Shown in pieces: positions 23,956-32,481 of a DNA stretch of 64,000 nt. This stretch comes from Rhodanobacter sp. (GTDB lineage Bacteria > Pseudomonadota > Gammaproteobacteria > Xanthomonadales > Rhodanobacteraceae): assembly GCA_024711345.1 (NCBI GenBank), contig JANJTA010000035.1, forward strand, positions 264,170-328,169. Direction: 5' to 3'. The notes beneath the pieces are model-generated. The model saw only the letters and a list, made by a program, of their open reading frames with translations. It did not search any database and was not told where the DNA came from. The translations under genes were made by a program, and so were the position numbers. Within the stretch, counting starts at the first letter, position 1. Each line of letters begins with the position of its first letter.

Positions 23956-25157
23956 TTTCGTGACACCACGAGCTTCTCCACCGCTGCTGCTTTGTGCTCA
24001 GGGGCCAAGTGGGCATATCTCAACGTCATCTTGATATCCCCATGCCCAAGCAGCTCACGCACGGTATTCAAGTCCACACCGGCCATCACCAGTTTGCTGG
24101 CGAACGTGTGTCGCAAATCGTGGAAACGGAAATCTTCCAGTTTCGCCGCGGTCATCAGAGCACCCCATGCCTTCGCCGTACAGATCAGGTTGAACAGACG
24201 ACCTTCGGGGTGCTGCCTCTTCCACTCCGTCAGGACAGCTATCACTTCACTGTTCAGCGGAATATGCCGCGCCTTGCCGGACTTCGCATACCCTGCTCGC
24301 ACCGTAACGCGCTTCGCCTTCAAGTCAATGTCGGACCAAGTCAGCTGAGTAATCTCTCCGCGACGCATACCGGTATTCAACGCGATCAGCGTCATCGGCA
24401 TGATGTGATCGTAATAGCCCTGAATTGGTTCCAGCGGCTCCTTGCCGCGTTCCTCGCGCCATTTGATACCCGACAGCCTGCGCCGTTTGAACTTCACCTC
24501 ACGCATCTCAAGCGCCTTGCGAAGGGCCTTCTCCTCCCTCGGTGAAAGGTAGCGCACGCGCTCCTCAATATCGCGCTTGATCCGTTTCACGCCAAGCAAC
24601 GGGTTTGCATCCAACTGCTTCCACTCGACTGCTTTGCTCAGCGCCGCCTTGATGCGATCCAGATCGCGGTTCACTGTGGCCGGATGCGATCCTGCCTTCA
24701 ACCGCCTCGCCTTGAACTTATCGAACTCCGCCCGCGTGATAGAAGCCATCGGTTTGTCGTACAAGAAGCCAAAGTGCTTCTTGATGAGCGCCACCGTCGC
24801 CTTGCCAGCCTTGTTCGTCACCTCGACGTGCGGGCCGTAGTGCTCCGCCATGAATTCGCCGAAGGTGCCGGGCTTTTCTGCCCGCTTCTCGATGACGGCC
24901 AGGGGGGCACCCTCCTGATCGACCTCGGCCAACATCGCACGCGCACGTACCCGTGCTGCTTCCACCGTGACGCCAGGCCACTTGCCTAGCGAGCGGGTCG
25001 TGGACCGGCTCCACTGGACGTTGAACGTCTTAATGCCAGACGGCTGCACTCGAAGATGCAACGAAGGGACGGTGGTGTCCCAGATGCGGTAAGGCGTCGG
25101 CTTCGACTTGGCGCCATCGATGATCTTGGAGGATAACTTGGCAGCCTGCTTGCTCAT
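23952..25157 (-). CDS. int: island tyrosine integrase (P4-like)
   Basis: 401 residues from the ATG at 25157 (MSKQAAKLSS), which has GGAG about 9 bp in front; the track's earlier start adds a poor leader. N-terminal arm-binding part with WDTTVPSLHLRVQPSGIKTF. The core-binding domain spans about residues 95-190. The catalytic domain has NTGMRRGEITQLTW (Arg), RFHDLRHTFAS (H-x-x-R), LLGHGDIKMTLRYAH (His and Tyr nucleophile). These enzymes insert islands into tRNA 3' ends; a tRNA-Pro 3' fragment lies 127 bp upstream of the start. It should catalyse integration and, with the AlpA-like protein, excision. Confidence 0.93.
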   Translation of the reverse strand: MSKQAAKLSSKIIDGAKSKPTPYRIWDTTVPSLHLRVQPSGIKTFNVQWSRSTTRSLGKWPGVTVEAARVRARAMLAEVDQEGAPLAVIEKRAEKPGTFGEFMAEHYGPHVEVTNKAGKATVALIKKHFGFLYDKPMASITRAEFDKFKARRLKAGSHPATVNRDLDRIKAALSKAVEWKQLDANPLLGVKRIKRDIEERVRYLSPREEKALRKALEMREVKFKRRRLSGIKWREERGKEPLEPIQGYYDHIMPMTLIALNTGMRRGEITQLTWSDIDLKAKRVTVRAGYAKSGKARHIPLNSEVIAVLTEWKRQHPEGRLFNLICTAKAWGALMTAAKLEDFRFHDLRHTFASKLVMAGVDLNTVRELLGHGDIKMTLRYAHLAPEHKAAAVEKLVVSRK

Positions 25158-25283
25158 GGCGGTTCGCTCCGTAACAGCAACGGTAACAGCAAATGCCATC
25201 ATATCGCGAAATGTCGCAAAGTGTAGTTACAATACAAATCAAGATGTTATGTCGTAACTAACTGAACGAAAAAAGCTATTTAT

Positions 25284-25332
25284 TACGTTCGGGACGTAGA
25301 AGTCGCAGGTTCGAATCCTGTCACCCCGACCA
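25284..25332 (+). repeat. attachment site: 3' fragment of tRNA-Pro(CGG)
   Basis: TACGTTCGGGACGTAG is a proline anticodon stem-loop (anticodon CGG), followed by a variable loop, a complete T arm GCAGGTTCGAATCCTG and an acceptor end ending CCCCGACCA. The 5' half (D arm and acceptor strand) is missing; AT-rich island DNA stands in its place. This is therefore the att core left by integration, not a working tRNA. The restored full tRNA-Pro should be at the far, unseen end of the island. Confidence 0.9.
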
Positions 25333-25342
25333 GACAACGACG

Positions 25343-25372
25343 AAAGGCCACTCCTCACCGGGTGGCCTTTTT
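25343..25372 (+). terminator. rho-independent terminator of the tRNA-Pro locus
   Basis: AAAGGCCAC ... GTGGCCTTT stem with a 10-base loop, followed by T residues, 10 bp after the tRNA fragment. It marks the original chromosome side of the junction. Confidence 0.8.
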
Positions 25373-25405
25373 CGTGGCCGCGAACGCCGGCAAACGCAAC
25401 GCGCG

Positions 25406-25419
25406 TTGACGTCGATCAA
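25406..25419. promoter_or_regulatory. FNR/ANR-type box upstream of the BON gene
   Basis: TTGACGTCGATCAA matches TTGAT-N4-ATCAA with one change. A GGTAAT hexamer at 25442-25447 puts the start of transcription near 25454, which would centre the box at about -41.5, the classic activating position. Confidence 0.65.
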
Positions 25420-25482
25420 TACGGCAGCGGCGGCGCGGGACGGTAATGCACTCTCCCCTGGCTGCCTCCCCGGAGGTGCGCG

Positions 25483-26133
25483 ATGAACGACAAGCAATTG
25501 CGGCAGGACGTAATCGACGAACTGGACTTCGAACCCAGCATCGACTCGGCGGACATCGGCGTGACATGCGAGAACGGCGTGATCACGCTCTCCGGACACG
25601 TCCCGAGCTACACGCAGAAGGTCGCCGCCGAACGGGCGGCGTGGCGGGTCAAGGGCGTCAAGGCGATCGCGCAGGAGATCCAGGTGCGCTTCGCCGCCGC
25701 CAAGAAGACCAACGACGACGAGATCGCCCGGCGCGCGCTCGACATCCTCGCCTGGAGCTCGCCCACGCCGCACGATGCGGTGCACGTGAAGGTCCAGGAC
25801 GGCTGGGTCACGCTCAGCGGCGAGGTGCGCTGGAACTATCAGCGCGAGGCGGCCGAAGCCAGCGTGCGGCGCCTGTCGGGCGTGCTCGGGGTGACCAACG
25901 CGATTGCGCTGGCGCCGGCGGCGATTCCTGCCGACGTCGAGCAGCGCATCCGGGGCGCGCTGCGCCGCCAGGCCGAAATCGAGGCAGGCCGGATCCGCGT
26001 GTCCGTCAGCGACGGCGGCACGGTCAGCATCGAGGGCGACGTCGACAACTGGGAGGAGCGCCGGGCGGTCGAGCGTGCGGTGTGGTCCACACCGGGCGTG
26101 CGCATGGTCGAGGATCATCTGCGCATCAGCTGA
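25483..26133 (+). CDS. BON-domain protein with three BON repeats
   Basis: 216 residues; GGAGGTGCGCG just before the ATG. Three BON units follow one another. They are visible as the repeated strand-helix pattern around VTCENGVITLSGHVPS, VKVQDGWVTLSGEVRW and VSVSDGGTVSIEGDVD, each followed by a helix with AAERAAWRVKGV or similar. There is no signal peptide, so unlike periplasmic OsmY this copy is probably cytoplasmic. BON domains bind membranes or lipids and appear in stress responses. It is the first chromosomal gene after the island, probably under the FNR-type box. Confidence 0.88.
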   Translation: MNDKQLRQDVIDELDFEPSIDSADIGVTCENGVITLSGHVPSYTQKVAAERAAWRVKGVKAIAQEIQVRFAAAKKTNDDEIARRALDILAWSSPTPHDAVHVKVQDGWVTLSGEVRWNYQREAAEASVRRLSGVLGVTNAIALAPAAIPADVEQRIRGALRRQAEIEAGRIRVSVSDGGTVSIEGDVDNWEERRAVERAVWSTPGVRMVEDHLRIS

Positions 26134-26241
26134 GCCGGCAGCCGCGCGAGGATCAGCGCCGGCAACGTCGTTACCGGCGCGGCGCCGTCCACGCCGCGCC
26201 GCGTCGGGCCGCAGGGCCGCACCCGGCAGCCGCGCCATGCG

Positions 26242-27234
26242 TCAGCCAAAGCGGCAGGTCAGCACGGCGGCGCCATGGATGCGCCCGTGACGCAGGTCGG
26301 CCAGCGCCTCGTTCGCCCGCTCGAGCGGGTACGCGGTGGTGGTGGTCGCCACGCCCGCGCGCGGCACCACGGCGAAGAAGTCCCTCGCATCGCCACGGGT
26401 CAGGTTCGCCACCGACAGCAGTTGCCGCTCCTCCCACAGCAGCCGGTAGGGGAACGCCGGGATCGGCGACATGTGGATGCCGCCGCACACGACGCGGCCG
26501 CCCTTGCGCACCACCCGCAGGGCCTGCGGTACCAGCGCGCCATCCGGCGCGAACAGGATCGCGGCGTCCAGCCATTGCGGCGGATAGTCGAGGGAACTGC
26601 CCGCCCACGCCGCACCCAGCGAGCGCGCAAACGCCTGTCCGCCGGTGTCGCCCGAGCGGGTGAACGCGAACACCCGGCGGCCCTGCCAGCGTGCGATCTG
26701 GGCGATGATGTGCGCCGCCGCGCCGAAGCCGTACAGGCCCAGCGCCTCGGCGGCGCCCGCCTTCGCCAGGCAGCGCCAGCCGATCAGGCCCGCGCACAGC
26801 AACGGCGCCAGCGCCACCGGGTCGGCGTGACGATCCAGCGGAATGCAGCTGGCCGCTTCGGCGACCACCTGGCTGGCGAATCCGCCCGGGCGCGTGTAGC
26901 CGGTGAACTGCGGCGCATCGCACAGGTTCTCGGCGCCGGCCATGCAGTAACGGCACACGCCGCAGACGTGACCCAGCCATGGCACGCCCACCCGCTCGCC
27001 GACGGCCGGGGCCGTCACGCCCTCGCCCAGCGCCTCGACGAGGCCGACGATCTCGTGCCCCGGGATGACCGGCGGCGTCACCTGCGGCAGTTCGCCGTCG
27101 ATCACGTGAAGGTCGGTGCGGCATACCCCGCAGGCCTCGACGCGCAGGCGGACCTCGCCCGCCGCGGGCTGCGGCTCGGGCAGCTCCCGCAAGCTCAATG
27201 GCTGCCCGATGGCGGTCAGTACCATGGCGAACAC
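26242..27234 (-). CDS. zinc-dependent alcohol dehydrogenase
   Basis: 330 residues, medium-chain dehydrogenase family. Catalytic zinc ligands in EACGVCRTDLH and GHEIVG. Structural zinc ligands in CGVCRYCMAGAENLC. The nucleotide-binding loop GLYGFGAAAH replaces the usual GxGxxG. The enzyme should interconvert small alcohols and aldehydes with NAD(H). It follows the phosphoribosyltransferase-hydrolase gene by about 63 bp on the same strand. I infer a fermentative or low-oxygen role from the FNR-type box in front of that gene. Confidence 0.88.
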   Translation of the reverse strand: MFAMVLTAIGQPLSLRELPEPQPAAGEVRLRVEACGVCRTDLHVIDGELPQVTPPVIPGHEIVGLVEALGEGVTAPAVGERVGVPWLGHVCGVCRYCMAGAENLCDAPQFTGYTRPGGFASQVVAEAASCIPLDRHADPVALAPLLCAGLIGWRCLAKAGAAEALGLYGFGAAAHIIAQIARWQGRRVFAFTRSGDTGGQAFARSLGAAWAGSSLDYPPQWLDAAILFAPDGALVPQALRVVRKGGRVVCGGIHMSPIPAFPYRLLWEERQLLSVANLTRGDARDFFAVVPRAGVATTTTAYPLERANEALADLRHGRIHGAAVLTCRFG

Positions 27235-27297
27235 GACGGTTCTCCTGCGGCATCATGCATGGCGGCAGCGGTCCCGCAGCGGTCGGCCGCAGGCGTG

Positions 27298-28587
27298 TCA
27301 GAGCCAGCGCGCGAACCAGTCGGCCGCGATGGCCGCCACCTGTTCCAGCGCGCCGGGTTCCTCGAACAAATGGGTGGCGCCCGGCACCACGGTGAGGCTT
27401 GCGCCCTGCGGCATCGCCGCCTGGGCCACCCGGTTGAGCTCCAGCACCTGCACGTCGGCGCCGCCCACGATCAGCAGCGTCGGCGCCTGCACGCGCGACA
27501 GGCTGGACGCATCGGCCAGATCCGGGCGTCCGCCGCGCGACACCACCGCGTCGACCTCGTCCGGCCGGGCCGCAGCCACCATCAGCGCCGCGGCGGCGCC
27601 CGTGCTGGCGCCGAACAGGCCACGCGGCAGATCGCGCAGGGCGGGCTGCTGCCGCGCCCATTGCACCGCCGCGTCCAGTCGCCGGGCGAGCCGCGGCACG
27701 TCGAAGCGCGCCGCCGTGTCGCGGTCCTCCTGCGGCGTGAGCAGATCGAAGAGCAGCGTGGAAAAGCCGCGCCGATTCAGCACGGAGGCGACGTAACGAT
27801 TGCGCGTGCTGTGCCGGCTGCTGCCGCTGCCGTGCACGAACAGCACCAGGCCACGCGGCGACGACGGCGAGACGAGATCGCCCTCCAGCACCACCTGCCC
27901 GGCGGGAATGCGGACCGGTCTTTCCGTCAGCGGAACCGAAGCCCCCTCGCCCACCGGCGCGGCCAGCAGGGCGACCACTTCCTCGTCGGTGACGCTGCCG
28001 AAATCGAGGTAATGCGAACCGACCGCGTGGAACGGGCGCGGCGTCGCCAGGCAAATGACCTCGTCGGCCAGAGCGGACACGCGCGCCAGGCTGTCCGGCG
28101 CCGCCACGGGCACCGCGCAGACCAGTCGCGCCGGACCCTGCGCGCGAACCGCCTTCAACGCCGCCACCATCGTGGCGCCGGTCGCCAGGCCGTCATCGAC
28201 CACGATGACCGTCCGCCCGGCAAGCGCCGTCGCGAGCCGGCCGGGGCGGTAACGCGCGCGGCGCTCGCGGATCAGCGCCAGCTCGCGCTGCGCAATGCGC
28301 CGGGTGTAGGTGGCGTCGGCGCCGGCCTCGGCGGCGTACTCGTTGAGCAGCACCTCGCCACGCTCGTCCACCGCACCGATGGCGAACTCGGGATTGCCCG
28401 GCGCGCCGAGCTTGCGCACCAGCACCACGTCGAGCTCGCCATCCAGCGCATCGGCGATGACCCGCCCGATCGGCACCGCGCCGCGCGGAATCGCCAGCAC
28501 CACCGGCCGGGTGCCCCGGTAATGCGCCAGCGCGTCGGCCAGTTGCCGGCCGGCGTCGTCGCGATCGAGAAACGGCAGTGAGACCAT
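27298..28587 (-). CDS. phosphoribosyltransferase fused to an alpha/beta hydrolase
   Basis: 429 residues. Residues 1 to about 210 form a type I phosphoribosyltransferase domain with the PRPP loop VIVVDDGLATGATM. Residues 225-429 form a dienelactone-hydrolase-like alpha/beta hydrolase with VLFVHGSGSSRHS (oxyanion region), GLFGASTGAAAAL (nucleophile elbow, Ser in GASTG), a later Asp in LLIVGGADVQV and His in PGATHLFEEPG. Such fusions recur in proteobacterial stress clusters, but I know of no settled substrate. It is divergent from the erythromycin-esterase-like gene across an FNR-type box. Confidence 0.88.
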   Translation of the reverse strand: MVSLPFLDRDDAGRQLADALAHYRGTRPVVLAIPRGAVPIGRVIADALDGELDVVLVRKLGAPGNPEFAIGAVDERGEVLLNEYAAEAGADATYTRRIAQRELALIRERRARYRPGRLATALAGRTVIVVDDGLATGATMVAALKAVRAQGPARLVCAVPVAAPDSLARVSALADEVICLATPRPFHAVGSHYLDFGSVTDEEVVALLAAPVGEGASVPLTERPVRIPAGQVVLEGDLVSPSSPRGLVLFVHGSGSSRHSTRNRYVASVLNRRGFSTLLFDLLTPQEDRDTAARFDVPRLARRLDAAVQWARQQPALRDLPRGLFGASTGAAAALMVAAARPDEVDAVVSRGGRPDLADASSLSRVQAPTLLIVGGADVQVLELNRVAQAAMPQGASLTVVPGATHLFEEPGALEQVAAIAADWFARWL

Positions 28588-28667
28588 CGGGTTGCACTCC
28601 TGCGTGCGGCGCCCGGCGACGACGGCCGCACCCGCAACCTACTGTGTGCCATCCACCGCCGCACTTG

Positions 28668-28681
28668 TTGACCTGCATCAA
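28668..28681. promoter_or_regulatory. FNR/ANR-type box between divergent stress genes
   Basis: TTGACCTGCATCAA, one mismatch from TTGAT-N4-ATCAA, stands 69 bp before the rightward esterase-like gene and 81 bp before the leftward phosphoribosyltransferase gene. It could serve either or both. Confidence 0.65.
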
Positions 28682-28749
28682 CATGGCGCCCGGTTCCGCT
28701 GCCAAGCTGGCGCCGTCGCCGTCGTGGCGGCCGCTGCCGCGAGGCGCAC

Positions 28750-30081
28750 ATGATCGTCCGCCACCCTCCCCTGCTCGACACCATCCGCGACGCGGCGGTG
28801 CCGCTCGAGGGCGGCGATGGCGACTACGACCTGCTGCTGCGCATGGTGGGCGAACGCCCCTTCGTGTTGCTGGGCGAGGCCACCCACGGCACCCACGAGT
28901 TCTACGCGATGCGCGAGGAGATCACCCGCCGGCTGATCGGGGAACTCGGCTTCGATGCGGTAGCCGTGGAAGCCGACTGGCCCGACGCCTACCGTCTCAA
29001 TCGCTACGTCTGCGGCGTCGGCGACGCCTCGATCGACGACGCGTTCGGCGACTTCCAACGCTTCCCGACCTGGATGTGGCGCAACCACGCGGTACGCGGA
29101 TTCATCCAGTGGCTGCAAGCCCGCAATGCGCAGCTGCCGGCTGCCGCACGGGCGGGTTTCTACGGCCTGGACCTGTACAGCCTGTACCGCTCCGCCGACG
29201 CGGTGATCGACTACCTCGAAGCGGTCGACCCCGACCAGGCGGTGCGCGCCCGCCGGCTCTACGTGGAACTGGACCACGTGCGCGAACCGCAAACCTACGG
29301 CTTCGAGGCCGCCAGCGGCCTGCGCCCGCCCTGCCGCGATGCCGCCGCGGCCCTGCTCGTCGACCTGCTGCGCAAGGCGCCGGCCTACCTGGCCGAAGAC
29401 GGTCCGGCGGCGCAGGACGAGCAGTTCTTTGCCGAGCGCAACGCCTATGTCGTGCTCAATGCCGAGCAGTATTACCGCGCCATGTTCGGCCGCCGCAGCA
29501 ACACCTGGAACCTGCGCGATGCGCACATGGTGGAGACGCTGTTCGCCCTGCGCCGGCACCTGCGCGCGCAGGGGCGGCAGGGCCGCATCGTGGTGTGGGC
29601 GCACAACTCGCACCTGGGCGACGCCCGCGCCACGCAGATGGGCGAGCGCGGCGAATGGAACGTCGGCCAGCTGCTGCGCGAGCAGGCCGGCGCCGCGCAG
29701 GCCCTGCTGGTGGGTTTCACCACCTATACCGGCCACGTCACCGCCGCGCATGACTGGGACGCGCCGGCCGAACGGCGCTGGGTGCGCCCCGCGCACAAGG
29801 ACAGCTGCGAGCACCTGTTCTACGCCAGCGGTCTGGACCGCTTCTTCCTGCCGCTGTCCGGCACGCTGGCCGACGAGCTGGCCGCGCCGCTGCTCGAACG
29901 GGCCATCGGCGTGGTGTACCGGCCCGAGACGGAGCTGGCCAGCCATTACTTCAGCGCCTCACTGAGCCGGCAATTCGACGCCCTGTTCCACCTCGACGAG
30001 ACCAGCGCGGTCGAGCCGCTGGACATCACCGCACACCGGACCCGCCACGAGCCACCGGACACCTACCCCTCGGGCCTGTAG
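28750..30081 (+). CDS. erythromycin esterase-like family protein
   Basis: 443 residues. LLGEATHGTHEFYAMREEITRRLI near the N-terminus is the conserved catalytic-His and Glu region of the EreA/ChaN-like family, followed by VAVEADWPDAYRLN. WAHNSHLGDARAT and LVGFTTYTG are the later conserved pieces. Most chromosomal members next to phosphoribosyltransferases have no shown antibiotic activity, so resistance should not be assumed. No signal peptide. The start has no strong ribosome binding site. Confidence 0.85.
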   Translation: MIVRHPPLLDTIRDAAVPLEGGDGDYDLLLRMVGERPFVLLGEATHGTHEFYAMREEITRRLIGELGFDAVAVEADWPDAYRLNRYVCGVGDASIDDAFGDFQRFPTWMWRNHAVRGFIQWLQARNAQLPAAARAGFYGLDLYSLYRSADAVIDYLEAVDPDQAVRARRLYVELDHVREPQTYGFEAASGLRPPCRDAAAALLVDLLRKAPAYLAEDGPAAQDEQFFAERNAYVVLNAEQYYRAMFGRRSNTWNLRDAHMVETLFALRRHLRAQGRQGRIVVWAHNSHLGDARATQMGERGEWNVGQLLREQAGAAQALLVGFTTYTGHVTAAHDWDAPAERRWVRPAHKDSCEHLFYASGLDRFFLPLSGTLADELAAPLLERAIGVVYRPETELASHYFSASLSRQFDALFHLDETSAVEPLDITAHRTRHEPPDTYPSGL

Positions 30082-30107
30082 GCAACGGCGACCGCTTCCG
30101 CTTTGCC

Positions 30108-30926
30108 TCAGCGGGCGGCCGCCCGCGGGGCCAGTGCGGCCAGCCGGTCGAGTTCCGCCTCGACGAAGCCCGCCTGCAGCCGTGCCGGCCGGTTGAACGG
30201 GCCGCGCAGGCTCACGCCCATGTAGTCGCGCAGCAGGGCGAAGAACGTCTCGATCGGATCGAGGCGGTCACGCTCGCAGCAGTGGCGGTACCAGCGGGTG
30301 CCGGCGGCGACGTGGGCCACTTCCTCGCGCAGGATCACTTCCAGGATCGCCGCCGTGCGTTCGTCGCCGAGTCCGCGCAACCGCTCGATCATGCCGGGCG
30401 TGACATCCAGCCCGCGCGCTTCCAGCACGCGCGGCACCAGCGCCATCCGCGCGGTGTCGCTGCCGGCCGTCTTCGCAGCCATCTCCCACAGGCCGTCGTG
30501 GGCGTCGAAGTCGCCGTAGGCGTGGCCCAGTTCGGCCAGCCGGTCGGACAGCAGCGCGAAGTGGCGCGCCTCGTCATGGGCGCAGCTGGCCCAGTCGCGG
30601 TAGTACGCCGGCGGCATGCCGCGGAAGCGGTACACCGCATCCCACGCCAGGTTGATCGCGTTGAATTCGATGTGCGCCACCGCATGCACCAGCGCCGCGC
30701 GACCTTCCGCACTGCCCAGCCCGCGCTGCGGCAACTGGCGGGCATCGACCAGCCGCGGCTGCGCCGGGCGGCCGGGCGGCCCGATCGGCTGGGGCGGCGG
30801 CGCGGCCGGGTCGGCCTGCAGGTTGCCGGCCAGCAAAGCCTGCCACGCCTGGCGGGTGAGACGCAGCTTTTCGGCGGGATCGGTGGCGTCGAGACAGGCC
30901 CTGGCGGCAGCGTGCAAGTCATTCAT
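30108..30926 (-). CDS. DUF455 ferritin-like protein
   Basis: 272 residues, mostly helical. Carboxylate and His pairs of a four-helix di-iron protein are visible: HAVAHIEFNAINLAWD, SCAHDEARHFALL and ILREEVAHVAAGTRWYRH. This is the DUF455 group, related to MiaE-like tRNA hydroxylases; the substrate is not known. It follows purF on the same strand, separated by a hairpin repeat that probably limits read-through. Confidence 0.85.
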   Translation of the reverse strand: MNDLHAAARACLDATDPAEKLRLTRQAWQALLAGNLQADPAAPPPQPIGPPGRPAQPRLVDARQLPQRGLGSAEGRAALVHAVAHIEFNAINLAWDAVYRFRGMPPAYYRDWASCAHDEARHFALLSDRLAELGHAYGDFDAHDGLWEMAAKTAGSDTARMALVPRVLEARGLDVTPGMIERLRGLGDERTAAILEVILREEVAHVAAGTRWYRHCCERDRLDPIETFFALLRDYMGVSLRGPFNRPARLQAGFVEAELDRLAALAPRAAAR

Positions 30927-30935
30927 GGCATTTCC

Positions 30936-30963
30936 TGCAGGAGCGCACTTGTGCGCTCCTGCA
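30936..30963. repeat. REP-like palindrome between purF and the DUF455 gene
   Basis: TGCAGGAGCGCAC-TT-GTGCGCTCCTGCA is a perfect 13-bp stem with a 2-base loop. The core GGAGCGCAC is the type seen in REP elements of this lineage. It may also act as a terminator or RNA stabiliser after purF. Confidence 0.8.
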
Positions 30964-30978
30964 TGGACGAAGCAGGGC

Positions 30979-32454
30979 TCAACCCGCCCGCCGCGCGGCC
31001 TTGGCGTCGTCCGAGCGCAGCATCTCGATCTGCGCCAGGTAGCTCTGGTCCAGTCCGGTGACGTACTCGCCGGAGAAGCACGAAGCGTCGAACTGCTTCA
31101 GCTCCTCGTTGCCGTCCTGCACTGCCCAGATCAGGTCCTTCAGGTCCTGGTAGACCAGCCAGTCGGCGCCGATCGCCTGCTCGACCTCCTTCTCGGTGCG
31201 CCCGGCGGCGACCAGCTCCGAGGCCGACGGCATGTCGATGCCGTACACGTTCGGATAGCGCACCGGCGGCGCGGCGGAGGCGAAGTAGACGTTCTTCGCG
31301 CCGGCGTCGCGGGCCATCTGGATGATCTGCTTCGAGGTGGTGCCGCGCACGATCGAGTCGTCCACCAGCAGCACGTTCTTCTTGCGGAACTCCAGGTCGA
31401 TCGCGTTGAGCTTGCGGCGCACCGACTTCACCCGCTCGCCCTGCCCCGGCATGATGAAGGTGCGGCCGATGTAGCGGTTCTTGACGAAGCCCTCGCGAAA
31501 CGGCACGCCGAGCGCGCCGGCCAGCGCGCTGGCGGCGGTGCGCGCGGTGTCGGGGATCGGGATCACCGCGTCGATGCCGTGGTCGGGCCGCTCGCGCAGG
31601 ATCTTCGCGGCCAGCTTCTCGCCCATGCGCAGGCGTGCCTTGTACACCGAGACGTCCTCGATCATCGAATCGGGCCGGGCCAGGTAGACGTATTCGAAGA
31701 TGCACGGCGTGTGCGGCGCGCCCTCGGCGCAGCGGCGGGTATACAGCTGGCCGGCGTCGGTGATGATCACCGCCTCGCCCGGCGCCACGTCGCGGATGCG
31801 CTTGAAACCCAGGATGTCCAGCGCCACCGACTCGGACGCCACCGCGTACTCGCGGCCCTCGCCGCTGATCCGCTCGCCCAGCACCAGCGGGCGGATGCCG
31901 TTGGGATCGCGGAACGCGATCAGGCCGTAGCCCAGCAGCAGCGCGAGACAGGCGTAGCCGCCGCGCGCGCGCGCATGCACGCCGGCCACCGCCTTGAAGA
32001 TGTGGTCGGGGGTCAGCTCCATGCGGTCCTGGATCTGCAGCTCGTGCGCCAGCACGTTCAGCAGCACCTCGGAATCGGAGTCCGTGTTGATGTGGCGGCG
32101 GTCGTCCTGGAACATCTCGCGGCGCAGCGCGTCGGTGTTGACCAGGTTGCCGTTGTGCGCGAACGCGATGCCGTAGGGCGAATTGACGTAGAACGGCTGC
32201 GCCTCCGCCGAGCCTTCCGAGCCGGCAGTGGGGTAGCGGCAGTGGCCGATGCCGATGCGTCCGCGCAGCCCGCTCATCGAACTCTGCCCGAACACGTCGC
32301 GCACCAGTCCGTTGCCCTTGTGCAGGCGCAGCCGCGCGCCGTCCACGGTGGCGATGCCGGCCGCGTCCTGGCCGCGGTGCTGCAGCACCGTCAGGCCGTC
32401 ATAGAGCGCCGATGCCACTTCGGTGGTACCGACGATGCCGATGATTCCGCACAT
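30979..32454 (-). CDS. purF: amidophosphoribosyltransferase
   Basis: 491 residues. MCGIIGIVG places the catalytic Cys right after the initiator Met (N-terminal nucleophile glutaminase). [11 protein letters not shown] and NGNLVN belong to the glutamine pocket. The phosphoribosyltransferase part has [16 protein letters not shown] (PRPP loop). First step of purine synthesis, PRPP plus glutamine to phosphoribosylamine. Last gene of the folC-SPOR-cvpA-purF block, as in many gammaproteobacteria. Confidence 0.97.
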   Translation of the reverse strand: MCGIIGIVGTTEVASALYDGLTVLQHRGQDAAGIATVDGARLRLHKGNGLVRDVFGQSSMSGLRGRIGIGHCRYPTAGSEGSAEAQPFYVNSPYGIAFAHNGNLVNTDALRREMFQDDRRHINTDSDSEVLLNVLAHELQIQDRMELTPDHIFKAVAGVHARARGGYACLALLLGYGLIAFRDPNGIRPLVLGERISGEGREYAVASESVALDILGFKRIRDVAPGEAVIITDAGQLYTRRCAEGAPHTPCIFEYVYLARPDSMIEDVSVYKARLRMGEKLAAKILRERPDHGIDAVIPIPDTARTAASALAGALGVPFREGFVKNRYIGRTFIMPGQGERVKSVRRKLNAIDLEFRKKNVLLVDDSIVRGTTSKQIIQMARDAGAKNVYFASAAPPVRYPNVYGIDMPSASELVAAGRTEKEVEQAIGADWLVYQDLKDLIWAVQDGNEELKQFDASCFSGEYVTGLDQSYLAQIEMLRSDDAKAARRAG

Positions 32455-32481
32455 GGTTTGTTGCCTGCTTCAGAGGATGAT

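Noticed and set aside
25284-25332. Functional tRNA-Pro gene
   Set aside because: Only the anticodon arm to CCA is present; the D arm and 5' acceptor strand are replaced by AT-rich island DNA.
26275-28581. 768-codon plus-strand ORF opposite the dehydrogenase and phosphoribosyltransferase genes
   Set aside because: Arg/Gln/His-rich shadow of two clear genes in high-GC DNA; no domain pattern.
28750-30081. Macrolide resistance gene call for the erythromycin-esterase-like protein
   Set aside because: Chromosomal members next to phosphoribosyltransferases form a separate, mostly uncharacterised branch; sequence alone does not support resistance.
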